A stretch of 64,000 nt of DNA from Cubamyces lactineus (lineage: Eukaryota > Basidiomycota > Agaricomycetes > Polyporales > Polyporaceae): contig JACDTU010000020.1 of NCBI GenBank assembly GCA_022376465.1, forward strand, positions 124,001 to 188,000. The letters are read 5' to 3'. Below the pieces are notes generated by a model. It saw nothing but the letters and a program-made list of their open reading frames with translations, was not told the origin of the DNA and made no database searches. This document shows positions 35,203-47,600 of this stretch, in pieces. Within the stretch, counting starts at the first letter, position 1, and each line of letters opens with the position of its first letter. The translations under genes were made by a program, and so were the position numbers.

Positions 35203-35835
35203 ATGTCCACAAGATCCAAGACCCCGACATCGAGTAAACAGCTTGGGCAGCACGACCACACACAGACGACGCCCACTCGACGACGTTCCGCAAAGACCCA
35301 CGCCCAAGCCCAAGCCCACGCTAGTAGCACCAGCAACTACCTGCCGCGACGCAACTCATGGGAGGACGAGATACAGGTCACCTCCTTACCCGACCCGCGC
35401 ACGCCCGAACACCTGTCCTATAACGACATCTGGAAAGGCCCGTACATGGAGCTCGCACAAGACGCCGCCGCAGAATTCATGCGAGAGCTGCAGGTCGCGA
35501 TGAGGAGTCGGCCCCGCGAGTTCAGGGTGTTTCATGACATGCTGCAACGAAGTGCACGAGAAAACAGGTGCGTACATCGCACACCGGCGCCACTCACAGG
35601 ATTTGCTGATGGGGTGAATCGCAGTGTTGAGATAGACAGGGTCCTGGACATGGCTTGCCAGCTCTTCGGATATCACGCGGAGCTGGTCGCTCAGTTCAAT
35701 GGGATGCTACCGCCAGGATATCGTATGGAGACTCACCAGAGCTACATTGCCGTGTTCACTCCGGACGGAGGGTGGTTTGAGTTCCCGGATGGGAGACGAC
35801 AGTTCCACGGGGCTATCTCTTCGTCGACGCGCTAG
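35203..35835 (+). CDS. Small Sin3 PAH-like domain protein (2)
   Basis: The first ATG of this frame, at 35203, gives MSTRSKTPTSSKQLGQ, a basic Ser/Thr/Gln-rich N-terminus that reads as disordered. The C-terminal half is PAH-like: DAAAEFMRELQVAMRSRP, FRVFHDMLQRSARENR, then VEIDRVLDMACQLFGYHAEL and VAQFNGMLPPGY. The last block parallels the NYFLPxGY of the other PAH-like gene. A 57-bp stretch at 35568-35624 has perfect GTGCGT and CGCAG ends and is probably an intron, though it is in frame and free of stops. Removing it joins the PAH helices directly. Role unknown. Confidence 0.65.
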   Translation: MSTRSKTPTSSKQLGQHDHTQTTPTRRRSAKTHAQAQAHASSTSNYLPRRNSWEDEIQVTSLPDPRTPEHLSYNDIWKGPYMELAQDAAAEFMRELQVAMRSRPREFRVFHDMLQRSARENRCVHRTPAPLTGFADGVNRSVEIDRVLDMACQLFGYHAELVAQFNGMLPPGYRMETHQSYIAVFTPDGGWFEFPDGRRQFHGAISSSTR

Positions 35836-35988
35836 GATTTGTCTAGCCCGTTCAAGAGTGGACTCGGTCGCTGGGTTGTCAGATAGTAGCACTCCGAGAG
35901 TACGCCTCGTCAAAGTGTAAAAAAGTGCTATACATCTATACTACATCAGTGTACATTCGCAGATACGTTGCTTCAGCTCGAGGGAACC

Positions 35989-38354
35989 TCAAGCTTTCTT
36001 GCACTCGACCTTGTGCTCGGGCCAGTGCTTTTTCTGGCACTGGCCGTCACAGTACCTACCAAGGTCTCAGCACCAGATACAACTAATGTCAGGAGATCAT
36101 ATACGCACCTCGTCTTCCCACAACCGCCACATTTCCTCAGCACTGCGCTCGGGTTCCCGCACCACGAGCACCGGTACAGCGCGACGTTGTTCATGCTGAT
36201 CTTCGGGTGGCTGCATGAGTGCGGGTGCGTATGCTCCTCCGATCCGTCATCTAGCTTCATCTTGTCCAGCCACGCGGCGAGGTCGTCGTCGGCCTGCGTC
36301 GACGAGAGTGGCTTTTGCTTGTCCGTGCGCGCGTCGAGCTCGTCGAAGCGCCGGATGAACGCGCCCCACTCCTTGACCGCCTTCGGGTAGAGATCGAGGA
36401 TGAGCTCCCGCGCGAGACGCATTTGCGTCTTCTTGATCGCGAAGCCGATCGTGCGCATGAACTGCTCGGAGATGTCGAGCTTGCGCCGCGCAGGCTATAA
36501 TGGGACCCCGTCAGATCGGGTTCAATCTGGCTGAGAAGGGCAGGGCACGTACCGCCAGCTCTTTGAGGTCTTCGCTGAGCTCAGGACCCTTGATGGCAAT
36601 GGTGAGGATGATATACCAGTTGAGGATCGTCTGCATGTGCCTGTTGTCGGGAGGAGCCTCTGCCGTGAATGTCTTCGCGTCCTCCCAAGCAGACATCAAG
36701 AATGCGATTCCCTCTGCGTGGTCGGCACCTTCTCCCCTTGCCTCTTGCAAAGTACTGACACCCAGGTCTCCCGCATGCTCAACAGCGCGCCATAGCAGGT
36801 AGTGGCGCACGAACGGCGTGATGGTCTTGCACTTCAGACCCTTCTTCACAGCGCGCAGCCCTTGCTCGTGGTCCGCACCCATGCTGATGGCATAGTATGC
36901 GTACGCAAGATCTGGGTTCCGCTCAATTGCGCGCTGGCCGTGCGCGATCGCGTCGTGGATGCGCGAACGTATGATGAAGAACTTGAGGTCGAGCACGTCC
37001 GCCATGTCCAAGTCTGAGGGAGTCCCTCTTGCGCGAAGCGCACGGGCACAATGCGGCAACGCATCCGTCCACATCGTGAATGGCAGCCCAATGTCGATCG
37101 TCTCCCGACGGCCGCCAGGCCCGTCGGCCTGGAACATGCCCTCGGCGATGGAGAACTCCGTACGCTGAATGAGGGCGGCAAGCGTCCGTCCAAGGGCGCA
37201 GAGGTCGTGATCCTGCGCGCACCGCATCATTGCGCGCTGGTACTCCGCCGTACTCTGGAGCGTGAGCGTCGTGTCGCATCGCTCAAATCCGTAGTCCGCG
37301 AGTAGGTCTGCGAGGTGGTCCGGAAAGCGCCGTTGTACGGCCGCGATGAGCTTGTGCGGGTCGAAGTTCTGGCGGTCCGGCTCGGAGTCGTTCGCAGTAT
37401 AGCGAATGAGCCCGCCGAGCGCACTGCAGCGCGTGATGAGGTTCTCGCTACGCAGGCATGAGACAAGCAGGGTGAGCATGCCCGGTGTGGCCTTGCAGTC
37501 CTGGGGGCAATGGCGCGTCGCAATGGTGAGCAAGCCGAACGCGTGGTCGATCATGTAGTGTGAAGCGATCGGCTTGCGGACGTTGTCAATCGCCGTCTTC
37601 AAGACGCTGCGCACTTGGATCTCCTTAACGAGTCCAGAGTCGGGCGGGTCCTCACTCCCGAGGACAGCGCTAGTTGCATGAGCCATCGTCACCGTCGCCA
37701 GTTCGAGCACCTTGGCGTCATCCTGGTGGGTTTGCATGAGCTTGACGAGCTGTGGGTTCTTGCGTGCGATCTCGCGCCGCGCGACGAGGCCCCCGTGGTG
37801 TGTGACCACCGAGAGCGCGTTCAGCGCCATATGACGCGTCTCGTCATACTCGACGAGGGGCATCACTTTGGATAGAAGGCCTGATACCACGGCGGTTGGT
37901 CAGACGCGCAGTGTCACTCAAGAGTGTCAAGACGCATACCTTCTTGGAAGAGCTTATCCCTTAGGATGGCGTCAGCGCACATCTTGGCCCATACTCCAAC
38001 GATACCGCCCATGAGACGCTTGTCGCCCTTCTTCTGCGCAGCCGCATAGACCGTGTCGAGCTTCTTCGAGATCTCGGGGAAGTGAGCGTGGACCTTCTTC
38101 AGCCCACTGCGCGTCTCCAAGTCTATCCAGGCACATTAGAGCGCGCAAAGGGTGCGGTTGGGGTTAGAGGTACCTGGGAGGGCGAGATAGTCGCACAGCA
38201 CGTCGACGATGAGTCTCCATGTTCCCGCGTTGTCAATGTCGGTAAAGAAGCCGTCGGGGATCGTATACGCGCCCTGTGGAATAGAGGTGGAAGCGCTGGA
38301 CGCTGTCCTGGCCTTTGGACGACCTGATTTTCCCTTTGCGCGAGGGCCAGGCAT
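35989..38354 (-). CDS. ARM-repeat-like protein with C-terminal MYND zinc finger
   Basis: The start at 38354 gives MPGPRAKGKSGRPKART, a basic N-terminus. A helical, armadillo-like middle follows (RHMALNALSVVTHHGGLVAR, LELATVTMAHATSAVLG, VSCLRSENLITRCSALGGLI). Then come TPR-like helices (RAIERNPDLAYAYYAISMGA). The C-terminus is a complete MYND finger: RCSWCGNPSAVLRKCGGCGK, an intron near 36052-36109, then YCDGQCQKKHWPEHKVEC, stop at 35989. MYND fingers bind proline-rich partners. Fungal proteins of this plan are mostly uncharacterised, so no pathway is claimed. Divergent from HIS5 across 367 bp. Confidence 0.8.
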
Positions 38355-38721
38355 GTCAAGAGAAATCCTGCGACTTCTGTTAAGGACGAACGGGGGCTAC
38401 AAGCGATGGTGGATGGTGGTCGTGGTACAAGGCGCGTCGTACCCCGCCCCCAGGACTTGTGCTAGTGCACGCGTCTAGGCGTCGCTTGCTTCAAGCGGTG
38501 CCACTGCTCGCGGATCGCGATTTTGAGTGATCGATAGTGCCTAATGGGGCAGTTTGTTATCTTATCTCTGTAGCACCAGCCCAAATGCTACTCCAGATCT
38601 GCTTTCTGGTGGGAGTCATATCTTCTCCCAGTCACTTGCAGTCAGACCTTCGCCTCTTCAGGTTGCGAATCTCCCCTCCAGTGCTACGAGCCGGCCTCGT
38701 GCTTCCCACCTACTTCCCAAC

Positions 38722-40078
38722 ATGCCTATCCTTGGACTTGCGCCTGAGCTCTATCCCAAGAAGCCCGCTCACTTCGACATCGAGCAGGTCATCCGTCCGA
38801 ACATCCTCGCATTGCACCCTTACCGATGTGCCAGAGACGACTACTCTGAAGGTATCCTCCTGGACGCCAATGAGAACGCCCTTGGGCACTCTATTCCTTC
38901 CACTTCTACCCTTGAGCCCGAGCTGCAATCTACGCTCGGGCTAGACCTCCACCGGTACCCTTCGCCGACTCACGACCCCATCAAGAAACGTCTCGCGGAG
39001 CTGCGAGGAATCCCTGGCCCAGAATATGTGTTCTTGGGCGTTGGATCTGATGAAGTCATTGACCTCCTAATCCGGGTGTGCGTTGCGCCTGGGAAGGAGA
39101 AGATCCTCATCACGCCTCCGACGTATGGCATGTACTCCGTCTGCGCGCAGGTCAACGATGTGGGTGTGGTCAAGGTACCGCTTGAGCTCAGCGGAGATGC
39201 GGGTGAAGGTGGAGAACGAGGACGATTCTCACTCAAAGTCGACGAGGTGTGAGCTATTCTATGCTCATCCTGTTCTTACGTCGGGTCACTGAACACCTTG
39301 TCCTCGCAGGTCAAGAAGGCGGTTTCAGCGGACCCGTCAATAAAGCTCATTTTCCTTTGCTCTCCCGGAAACCCAACCGGCACCCTTATTCCTCTATCGT
39401 CAATAAGGGAACTGCTGGAGTATGAAGACTTCAAAGGCATTGTGATCGTGGATGAGGCGTACATCGACTTTGCCGATGAGAAGGCAAGCGCTGTATCACT
39501 GCTCAAGGAGTACGCAAATCTCTGCGTAACTCAGACGCTGAGCAAGAGCTTTGGTTTGGCTGCCATCCGGTGCGTTCTACAGATAGACGTGCACGGCTTC
39601 CAGCGCTGACAACGCTCATAGCCTGGGAATTGCCTTTGCTCACCCAGCGTTGGTGCAAATCTTGATGAACACAAAGGCGCCATACAACATCTCTACCCCC
39701 ACAGCTGCGCTCGCCCTCTCTGCCCTCTCGCCTTCAGCAATTGCCCTCATGAAGGAGAAGGTCTCGACGTTGATCAAGTCGCGTGGAGACCTGCTTCGCG
39801 GGCTGGCAGAGCTAGCGCCACTAGGCCTCGGCTCCGTCATCGGTGGAAACGACGCCAACTTTGTGATGGTCCCTGTGCTAGAAAAGAACGGCAGCGGGAA
39901 GCCGGATAACGTACGCGCGCAGAAGATCTACAAGACCCTGGCCGAATCGGAGGGTGTTGTTGTACGGTACCGAGGAGGCGAGCCCGGGTGCGCCGGGTGT
40001 CTGAGGATCACCATCGGAAGCGAGGAGGAGAACAAGATCGTGCTGCAAAAGCTCGGTGAGCTGTTGAAGGAACTGTAG
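38722..40078 (+). CDS. HIS5: Histidinol-phosphate aminotransferase
   Basis: PLP-dependent transaminase converting imidazole-acetol phosphate to L-histidinol phosphate with glutamate, a late step of histidine synthesis in the cytosol. The start at 38722 gives MPILGLAPELYPKKPAHFDI. Family motifs seen are ILLDANENALG, LHRYPSPTHDPIKKRL, FLGVGSDEVIDLLIR, LCSPGNPTGTLIP, VIVDEAYIDFADEKAS and the PLP-lysine motif TLSKSFGLAAIR, just before an intron. The C-terminus holds VVVRYRGGEPGCAGCLRITIG and stops at 40078. Two introns (about 39247-39309 and 39569-39620). A TGACTC half-site (minus strand, 38613-38618) about 105 bp upstream could respond to Gcn4/Cpc1-type control, but such a short match may be chance. 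Confidence 0.95.
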
Positions 40079-40775
40079 ACAACATGTTGTACAACATATC
40101 ATATAGACGACGTCGACTCATCTGCCTTCACTGTGGACGTCTGAAGCCCACGAAGACCGTGCTTGCATATGATTTTCCTGGAACGCACAACCCGAGAACA
40201 GGGTTAAGGTTACGATGCGTTCACCGTCACGGTAACCATAATTAACGCGCAATTAAGCGGCTCCCACGTGGTAATCGCACCGAAGGCCTTCAAGCAAACT
40301 CCAACTACCGCCGCTCCACTACACCCCGTGTTAGCAGCTGGAGCAGCTGGCTGAGTGGGGACAATAGTGCCTTGAGGTGGGCCAGCTTGAAGGCTGCTGA
40401 TAACGGGCGCGTGTTTCACGAGATATCGCTGGACGCGTCTCTGGGGCGGTAGGTGCATCTACCGCATTTGTTGGAGTTGTGGCGTTGGTAAATGGTGGGC
40501 CAGAGCGGCGGGCCAAGTGGGCGTTGGAAAACATTGCATTGTACCAACCGCGATCGGCGACCGCTGACATCATACCCTACCAGAGGTGTCCTTCCCTCCC
40601 GAATCTGGCTGAGATGACGCATGACGTTGGGCTCGTCATCGTCCCGCGAGTATATAACGCGTCATCTTCCGCCGTATCACATTTCCAACCCAACTCTCTC
40701 CCACCTCCACCCGTTCTCTGTCACGACCGCGCATATACTCACGACTAATCATCTCCCTCCGTTCACGACCACGTT
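40079..40775. other. Intergenic with core promoter of the HAM1-like gene
   Basis: About 700 bp. TATATAA at 40651-40657 sits about 120 bp before the next start and is followed by pyrimidine-rich DNA, a typical fungal core promoter. No gene recognised. Confidence 0.5.
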
Positions 40776-43700
40776 ATGTCTCTCCCCCAAGCTCAGAAGG
40801 ACATCGGCGACAAGCCTGCGTCGGTACGTCTCCACACTCTCACACATTAATGGTGGCGTGTGATATTGATGTCCTTCAAACTACCTAGAACTCTGTCGTC
40901 GAGCCCGTCGATAAGAAGACGCAGGCAGCCGACGTCGACCGCAAGCTCAGATTCTATGGCGTCATCAAGGCGTTCAGCGAGTCGCGCATGCCCACTAATG
41001 AGCAGATCGACAAATTCTTGAAGTATTGCCTTCAGCACTCGCCCGTTGATGTCCGGGATCTGTCCCCCGATGGTCAGCGCCTCATCCAGGACTCTCGTGA
41101 CATCATCGAGACCGCTCGCGAAATCGTCCAGCAGAAGAACGCGGACGAGCTCTTCCAGAACTTCATCTGGCACACGCGTGATGTAGACGTTGATCAGGCG
41201 AAGAAGGACCCCAATGAAGTCGTACCTGTCGACAAAGAGAAGGTTAAGAGCGACGGTCGCCAGGCTGTTCAACACCTTCGCACTCTGCTATCGCTCGTCC
41301 TCACCAACGCTGAAGTCCGTAAGCTTCTGACGGACTTCTCCGTTATCGGCCGGGACATCCTTGCACGCACTGCCAGCAAAGTAGCCGACAAGGCTCGCCC
41401 AGACGAGGAGCGACTTCGTCAAGTCGACGAATCTGCCCCCCGGGACCAATTTGTATCCGAGGGTGGCCGTCTGGTGGGGCCCGACGAGACACCGGTAGAT
41501 ATCTCGATGATTTATCTGCGTGGTCGTATGCTCATCTGTGAACAGGTTCTCGAAGCTCGTATCCCTGGAACCGATACCACCGTCGCCCAGCACCCTCGCG
41601 AAGAGCTGGGGCACGGTGCAACGGTCAAGCAAGGAAATGGCGAAGTCAGGAGCGGTGCTGACGCTATCAACGAGGCGCAGCAGCGCAAGGACCAAGCTAT
41701 CGAGCAGGCGAAGGTATATCATATCATTGAGGCATGAAAGGCGCAGCAAGCTCACAATGCTACAGGAAGAAGCTCAGCGCCAGAAAGAAGACGTCAACAA
41801 TGCTGTCGGCGGTGACCCCGTACCAGACGACCGTGAGGATGCTGAAGCGAAGAAGTCTGGGTTGATGGGCAAACTTCGCGGTATGAGGGTGAGTATCGGT
41901 ACCCACATGACATTTGCATCATTGCTGACCCCCTCGCTTCAGGACAACTTGACCGATCGCATCCCTCAAGAGCACAAAGATCGCGCTAACGACCACTATG
42001 ATCGTGCGAAGCGCGTATTGACCGAGGATTACTTCCCTGAAGAGCGCCGTGACCAGTTTATCTTCCGCGGCAAGAAGGTGACCACGAGCAGTTGACTTAT
42101 GCGAGACGTCGCACTTACGAAGGTCGCTGCGAACCAGGTGATTGTTGAATGCCAGAAGCACAAGGACTATCAGGAGTCCATCCAGTGGCTGTTGAACTTC
42201 CTCGAAGAATACGCGACTCACACGAAGACCGCTGCCGAGCAAGGTATGCGCTTCGGTTAACCTCTTTTACGCTGATATCTAACGCAGCTCGCAGGCAAGG
42301 ACTCCGGCAAGCAGCTTACAGAGGACTCGTCTCTGCAGCAAGCTACGTCGGAGCTTCGCACTTTGCTGGAACGCTTTGCAAATGGCAAGAGCCTCTCCAT
42401 CATCGGAGATGCGATGCAACAGTTGTACAGGGATGCTCAGCAAGACGAGGAACTCCGCCAGTGGTTCCGTGACGTAGACACCTACACTCGCAAGGTATGA
42501 TCGCCCCTTTCAAGTCTGCTAGTGCCCTCTCATACCGGTATGTATCAGGTTCTATTGGATCCTGGCTTTGTGCTTGAGCCTCAATGCAATAACGAAGCCA
42601 ATGCTCTTCGTGAGAACGGTCGGCGCTTCTACGATGAGAAGTACAAGGGTCACTTCGACAACCTGTTCAGCGCTGCAGGCGAGTGGTTCCGCGCTCTGGG
42701 CGAAGACCCCCTCAACAAGCGGTGAGTGCTACGTTCGCCGAGTGAACGTGACCACACCTAAAGGATTTTATAGCTTCGGCGAGGATTGGGCACGCCTTAC
42801 CAAGGATCTCCTCTTTGATAGCGAGGGCAGCCTCAAGTTCAAGCCCGACCTTTGGATGGATGTCCGCAAGGTTATCCTTCCGGGCATTATCGATCAGGTA
42901 AATCGCGCTGCATTTTGGCTGAACCACGTAGTATAACATACTAACGTTATATCGAGGTTGGCTACATCCCAATTCCGCGTATCGAGTACACCGACGACAC
43001 CCTCGACCTGGTTATCGAGAACCTTGCCCTTTCCGGTCGGAACCTCTTCCCTAATGTTGTCAGCATGGAGGCACACAACTTCATCAAGTTTAGCCCCTAC
43101 AATGCTATCAAGTATGGATCAATGTCTTGCTTACGTCGCGTCGTTGTACTCATATATCCTCGTCAGGGACGAGAATCACCATGAGTTTGTCTTGACGCTC
43201 GGACAGATTCAAGCCGATATGCGGGACGTAGCCTTCTACTTCAAGAAGAAGAGCGGCTTCCCCAGGTTGTCAGACTCGGGCTTGGCCGACGTCCTGCTCG
43301 GAGGCGAAGGTTTGACGATCACGGCGCATGTCGTCTCGGCAGATAAGGATCGCTCCAGCGTTTTCAAAGTCAAGAATGTTCACGTCAAGGTCGCGACTCT
43401 TAAGTTCTCCATCCGTGACTCGAAGCATGACATGTTATACAACACTCTTCGCCCTCTCGCCACTGGTCTTGTCAAGCGTCAACTCCAGAAAGCTATCGCT
43501 GACGCCGTCACGACCGGGCTGGAGTACGTCGATGGCCAACTCGTCGGTGTCCGCGATCGCATGAACGACGCCAAGGATACCGAGGACATGTCGCGCACGC
43601 AAGTGTTGCAAGACGTACGTGTATACCTTCAATTATACGTTGGACGACTTCCTCACCACTGCCATAGATGTTCAAGCGCAACAAGGAAGAAGCGCAGTCA

Positions 43701-43932
43701 ACCAAGGGTAAGGCAGAAGACAAAGCTTCCCACTTCAAGATCGTCTCCCGCCGCGACTCTGCACTCCTCCCTCAGGAGGGTCATCCTGCCGGCTGGGTGA
43801 ATCGCACTCAAGAGCGCGAGGATGCCGCCCTTCGTGGTCAAGACTGGCGCAGTGACGCGTAAGTTTTTCCTGTATTTCTACCGGTGCGCAGAGGATTGAC
43901 TGCATGGAAAACCTAGCTTCAACGTCGTGTGA
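40776..43932 (+). CDS. HAM1-like family protein (fungal hyphal-anastomosis-type)
   Basis: Matches the fungal family with a HAM1-like N-terminal helical domain and a conserved C-terminal domain (formerly DUF4449). The start at 40776 gives MSLPQAQKDIGDKPAS. Helical blocks include KLRFYGVIKAFSESRMPTNE, HLRTLLSLVLTNAEVRKLLT and LLTDFSVIGRDILAR. The C-terminal domain reads VAFYFKKKSGFPRLSDSGLA, DVLLGGEGLTITAHVVSAD, FSIRDSKHDMLYNTLRPLAT and LVKRQLQKAIADAVTTGL. The last exon is FNVV, stop at 43932. The C-terminal pattern suggests a lipid-binding tubular fold, but that is inference. Family members were linked to hyphal fusion in other fungi; the role here is not shown. About ten introns. Confidence 0.8.
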
Positions 43933-44696
43933 GCATTTCGTACTTTTACGTCCTTAACCTTCCGTATGCTCCTTCCCACAACGAACATGATCCACCTCAC
44001 TATCTCTCCCACTGAATCTGATGCCCTGTCTACTCGATGCCCCACGATTTTTCACGACCCCTTCGCGACGCCCTCCCTTCGCTTTCCTTTGTTTCACTTC
44101 ATACCCCAACCACGTGTACTCTTCTCATGTGTACCTTACGACCGTCTTAGTTGTATTACCCAGTTGCAATTATTCGAATTTGTTCTTCACTATCCTCACC
44201 GAGCATTCTATGACCCAGTCAAGCCGAAACGCGACGCGAATGTAGTATCCAGCGTATAATCATTCGCTTGGTGCAGAGTCTATATGCGGGTGGGCCCCGT
44301 TACATGCGATGCAGGGGTCAAACGTTCATGGGTACAAGTGCAATGTATTACGGTACATGTAAGCCTACAGATGACTCTAACAGATTGAGGTCGCGCCGAG
44401 ACATAAGTTAGGTATACAATACATGACTGACTGTTAGAGTAGGGCCACTGGCTGGTCCGTTGGGGTTCCCTGCACTATGTGTGATAGGTCGACGGGAAGG
44501 AGGCTCTGCAGTGCGACGCGGTGTGTGCGGCTAGAACGGGTGGAGACCGCGGGTGAGGAGTAGGTAGGGGTTGAAGGCACGATGCGGGCGTTCTAAAGCT
44601 ATATCAGCGAGATGCGGAGAACGGAGGGTATCGTGGCTAGGTAATGATGGGGGGCAGAGAGGTAGTAGGGGTAGAGCTGCGTGTACAGCTGCCGTA
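43933..44696. other. Convergent intergenic gap
   Basis: About 760 bp between two converging stops. Pyrimidine-rich near 44030-44200; no gene or RNA recognised. Confidence 0.5.
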
Positions 44697-47600
44697 TCAG
44701 ACGCGCTCGTACATACAGATGTACGCCTTGGCCTTGAGGACTTCGTCGAGCGTCGTGAGCCGGACGACGGTGTCGCTGATGTACGCCCACTGGCGGGGCT
44801 GGCGACGGGGATCCGAGGAGTGGCTCGAGCGTGACTCCTGCGACGACAGTGAGGGTGCGGACTTGTTCGTCTCGGCTGAGGGGGTTGGGAGTGGCGTGGT
44901 GGATGCGCTGGAGTTCTGATTCTGGGGCAGCGCAGTGTATGCGACGTAGTGTCCGCCCAGCTGGAGGTAAGAGTCAGTGAGCTATTCCAAGAGGGCGTAG
45001 GTGAGTGTAGATATGCTTACCATGTTGCCGATATGCACGACGACCGCGTACAGGCGGTACATGCAGCGCTCCTTGTGTTTACCCTTCTCCTTCTCTTTGT
45101 CCTTCTCCTTCGCGTCCGCCGCCTTGTCATGGTGCGCGTAATCCTCCCGTTTCGGCGCAAGGAACGGCGCAAGGTCGAGGTACTCCGGGAACGCGACGAA
45201 GTCGTCCAGCTTCTTGAACCCGCCCGAGAGCGAGATCGTGTGCACCTTCGCCGTCTGCTGGAACCGCTTGAGGTGGATGACGAGGATCGGCGGCGGGGTG
45301 CTGATCAGGTATCGCTTGTACATCTTCCGCAGGATCACCTGCTTCGCTCGAGGCACCTTCGTCAGCTGTGCCCCACTCGGCTGCCGGTGTCCTGGACGCG
45401 GTGAGCCTGACGCTAATGGCGGGCTGTTCGCTAGCTTCTCGACCGAGGAGTTGGGTGACGCGCTGGGCGAGACAGACGGAGAAGCGGAGCCGTCAGAACG
45501 CACAGAGGGCGTGTCGCTCTCCGAGTCGTCGAACTCGTCGTCAGAGCTATCCCCGCTGTCGTCCGCTCCATCCTTCCTGACAGCCTTCGACCGACCTTGG
45601 CGTCGTCCGCGCGGCGTGAGTAGCGAGTCGTCGGATGGGGACACCGCGACAGCTGCGGGCGTGGTCCACGTGCGAGACAGGCTGCTGCCCGAAGTTGTAC
45701 GGTCTTGCATGCTCAGCGTCTGACCAGCAGGCGCCGAGCTGGGCGCGTCGGGCTCCGTCGTCGTTGAGATCTTCGGGATGGGGAGCCCGCCATACGTTCC
45801 TGAGGCGATGACGCTGTCCTTGCGGTAGTGAGGCACAACATGTGGTGGGGAGACGGACGTGGCCACAGTCGTCGGGGCAGATGAGATGGAAGTCGTATCG
45901 TCTGCAGCACTCGATGAGTGTGCATGGGAGACAACCGACGTCGACGCGGGAGACACACGGCCACTGCTGAGGTCAGGAGAGGATTGTGGAGAGACGTTGT
46001 CCGTGCCGTGAAGCCCAGCAGCGACCGAGGCGGTAGCGGAGGTCACCTTCGTCGCGTTTGCGCTCACGTCCGACTTGTCTCCATCTGCAGAAGAGTCGTC
46101 GCTGCTCTCCGTCTCGCTCGTGCTGTCCGAGTCCTCAACCGGTGCGCCATCTTCGCGCTGCTGTGGCTTGTACAACCCGTTAGCGATCTTCCAGCAACGG
46201 TGGCATCCGACCATATTCTCCCCATCTAGGATCTCCACCGCAGTGAACATCCGCAAGCATTCCTCGATCCCTGGAAGATGGCCCAACTTCGCCCAGAGCG
46301 CCTGCGTCGCGAGGGCGGCCGAACCGGAGGGTGTGGCGCCGCTACCGCTGCCCCCTGTGAAAGCGTTCTGGAGTATCGATAGTGGGTTTCCGGTGACGGG
46401 GTGCACATCAGCCAGAACGCGACGCAGGTACGCCATATCCTCGTCCGACATCTTGGGAGCCGCGAACGTCTTGGACGGCTCGTCTTTCCGCCTGTGGTGG
46501 TGGCTGAATGGATTTGTTGACGATCGTCGTGAGCTCGACGGTCTGCTGCCCTGCGCGAGGGGCGAAGAGATGTGCGGAGGAGACGTCGGTCCAGGTGAGG
46601 GCAGCCTGTTCCGCCCTGTCGCTGCGTCCGATACTTCGCCCGCATCCGAGCCCGCATCGTGCGCACTCGCACCAGGGGCCAGTGAGCCCGTGCGCGGAGA
46701 GCGAGGCTCCCCACCGCGCATCGCCCGGATGGCATCCTTGATCTCCGGCCTGCGCCCACGCTCGCTCTGGCGACTCGAAGGCCGCGAGTCCCTGTCCTTC
46801 TCCTTGTCCCTGTCCTTCCCGCTGCTCCCCAGCTTCATCGACACGCTGATCCGGCGCGCGATCTTCCCCCACGCGTCGTCCCTCTTCTCCTTCTCCCTCG
46901 CCTTCTCCTCCACCCTCTCCTTTTCCTCCGCGCTCGTGGTCGACCCCTCCGCCGTCCCCGCGGCATCTGCCTTGGCGTCTGCGTCGGCCCGCGCTTCCGC
47001 GACCTCGGCTGCAGTGATCTCCTCCGCCGCTTCGTCCTCTTCGTTCTCGTCGATCGCGCTGCCCAGTGCGGACGGTTGCAGGCCTGCACTCGCGAGCTCC
47101 TTTACGACGTCTCGGGCCTCGTCGCCCTCTCCGCCTGCGTGGTCGAAGCTCCGTCTGCGGGGGTCTTCGTGCGAAGGCGGCTCCTCTTCGGCAGCCACCT
47201 CCGAGCTCCTCCGCACTGGGCTCGCAGGGACAGATGAGGCGCGTTGCATCGCGCCGAACATACCTCGCCCTCGGGGGGTCTGCTGGCCGGGCTGCTCATG
47301 TGCCGCGGGCGGACGGATGCGGAGCTTGCGCGCGATGCGCTTGATTCGGTCGCGCTTGCGGCCCTTGACGTAGTCCTCCGGCTTGATGCTCAGGCTGAGG
47401 TCATTGAAGTCCTCGTACGTCACCGAGACCTTCTTGCACTTCTCGCACACCAGAATGCTCGCGAGCTGCCCACCAAAGAGCATATCGACGAACGACTCGA
47501 GCTTCTCGCCGTCGGTGCTGCCATCGTCTTCGCGGTGGCCTGGATGATGATCCGGGTGGTCTGCGGCGGGAACGGCATCTTGCGTGGATGACGTCCGAGG

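Noticed and set aside
46075..47373. 432-codon plus-strand open frame antisense to the USP
   Set aside because: It is a shadow of the low-complexity insert in the USP, with no family motif; GC-rich Ser/Ala coding DNA leaves the opposite strand open.
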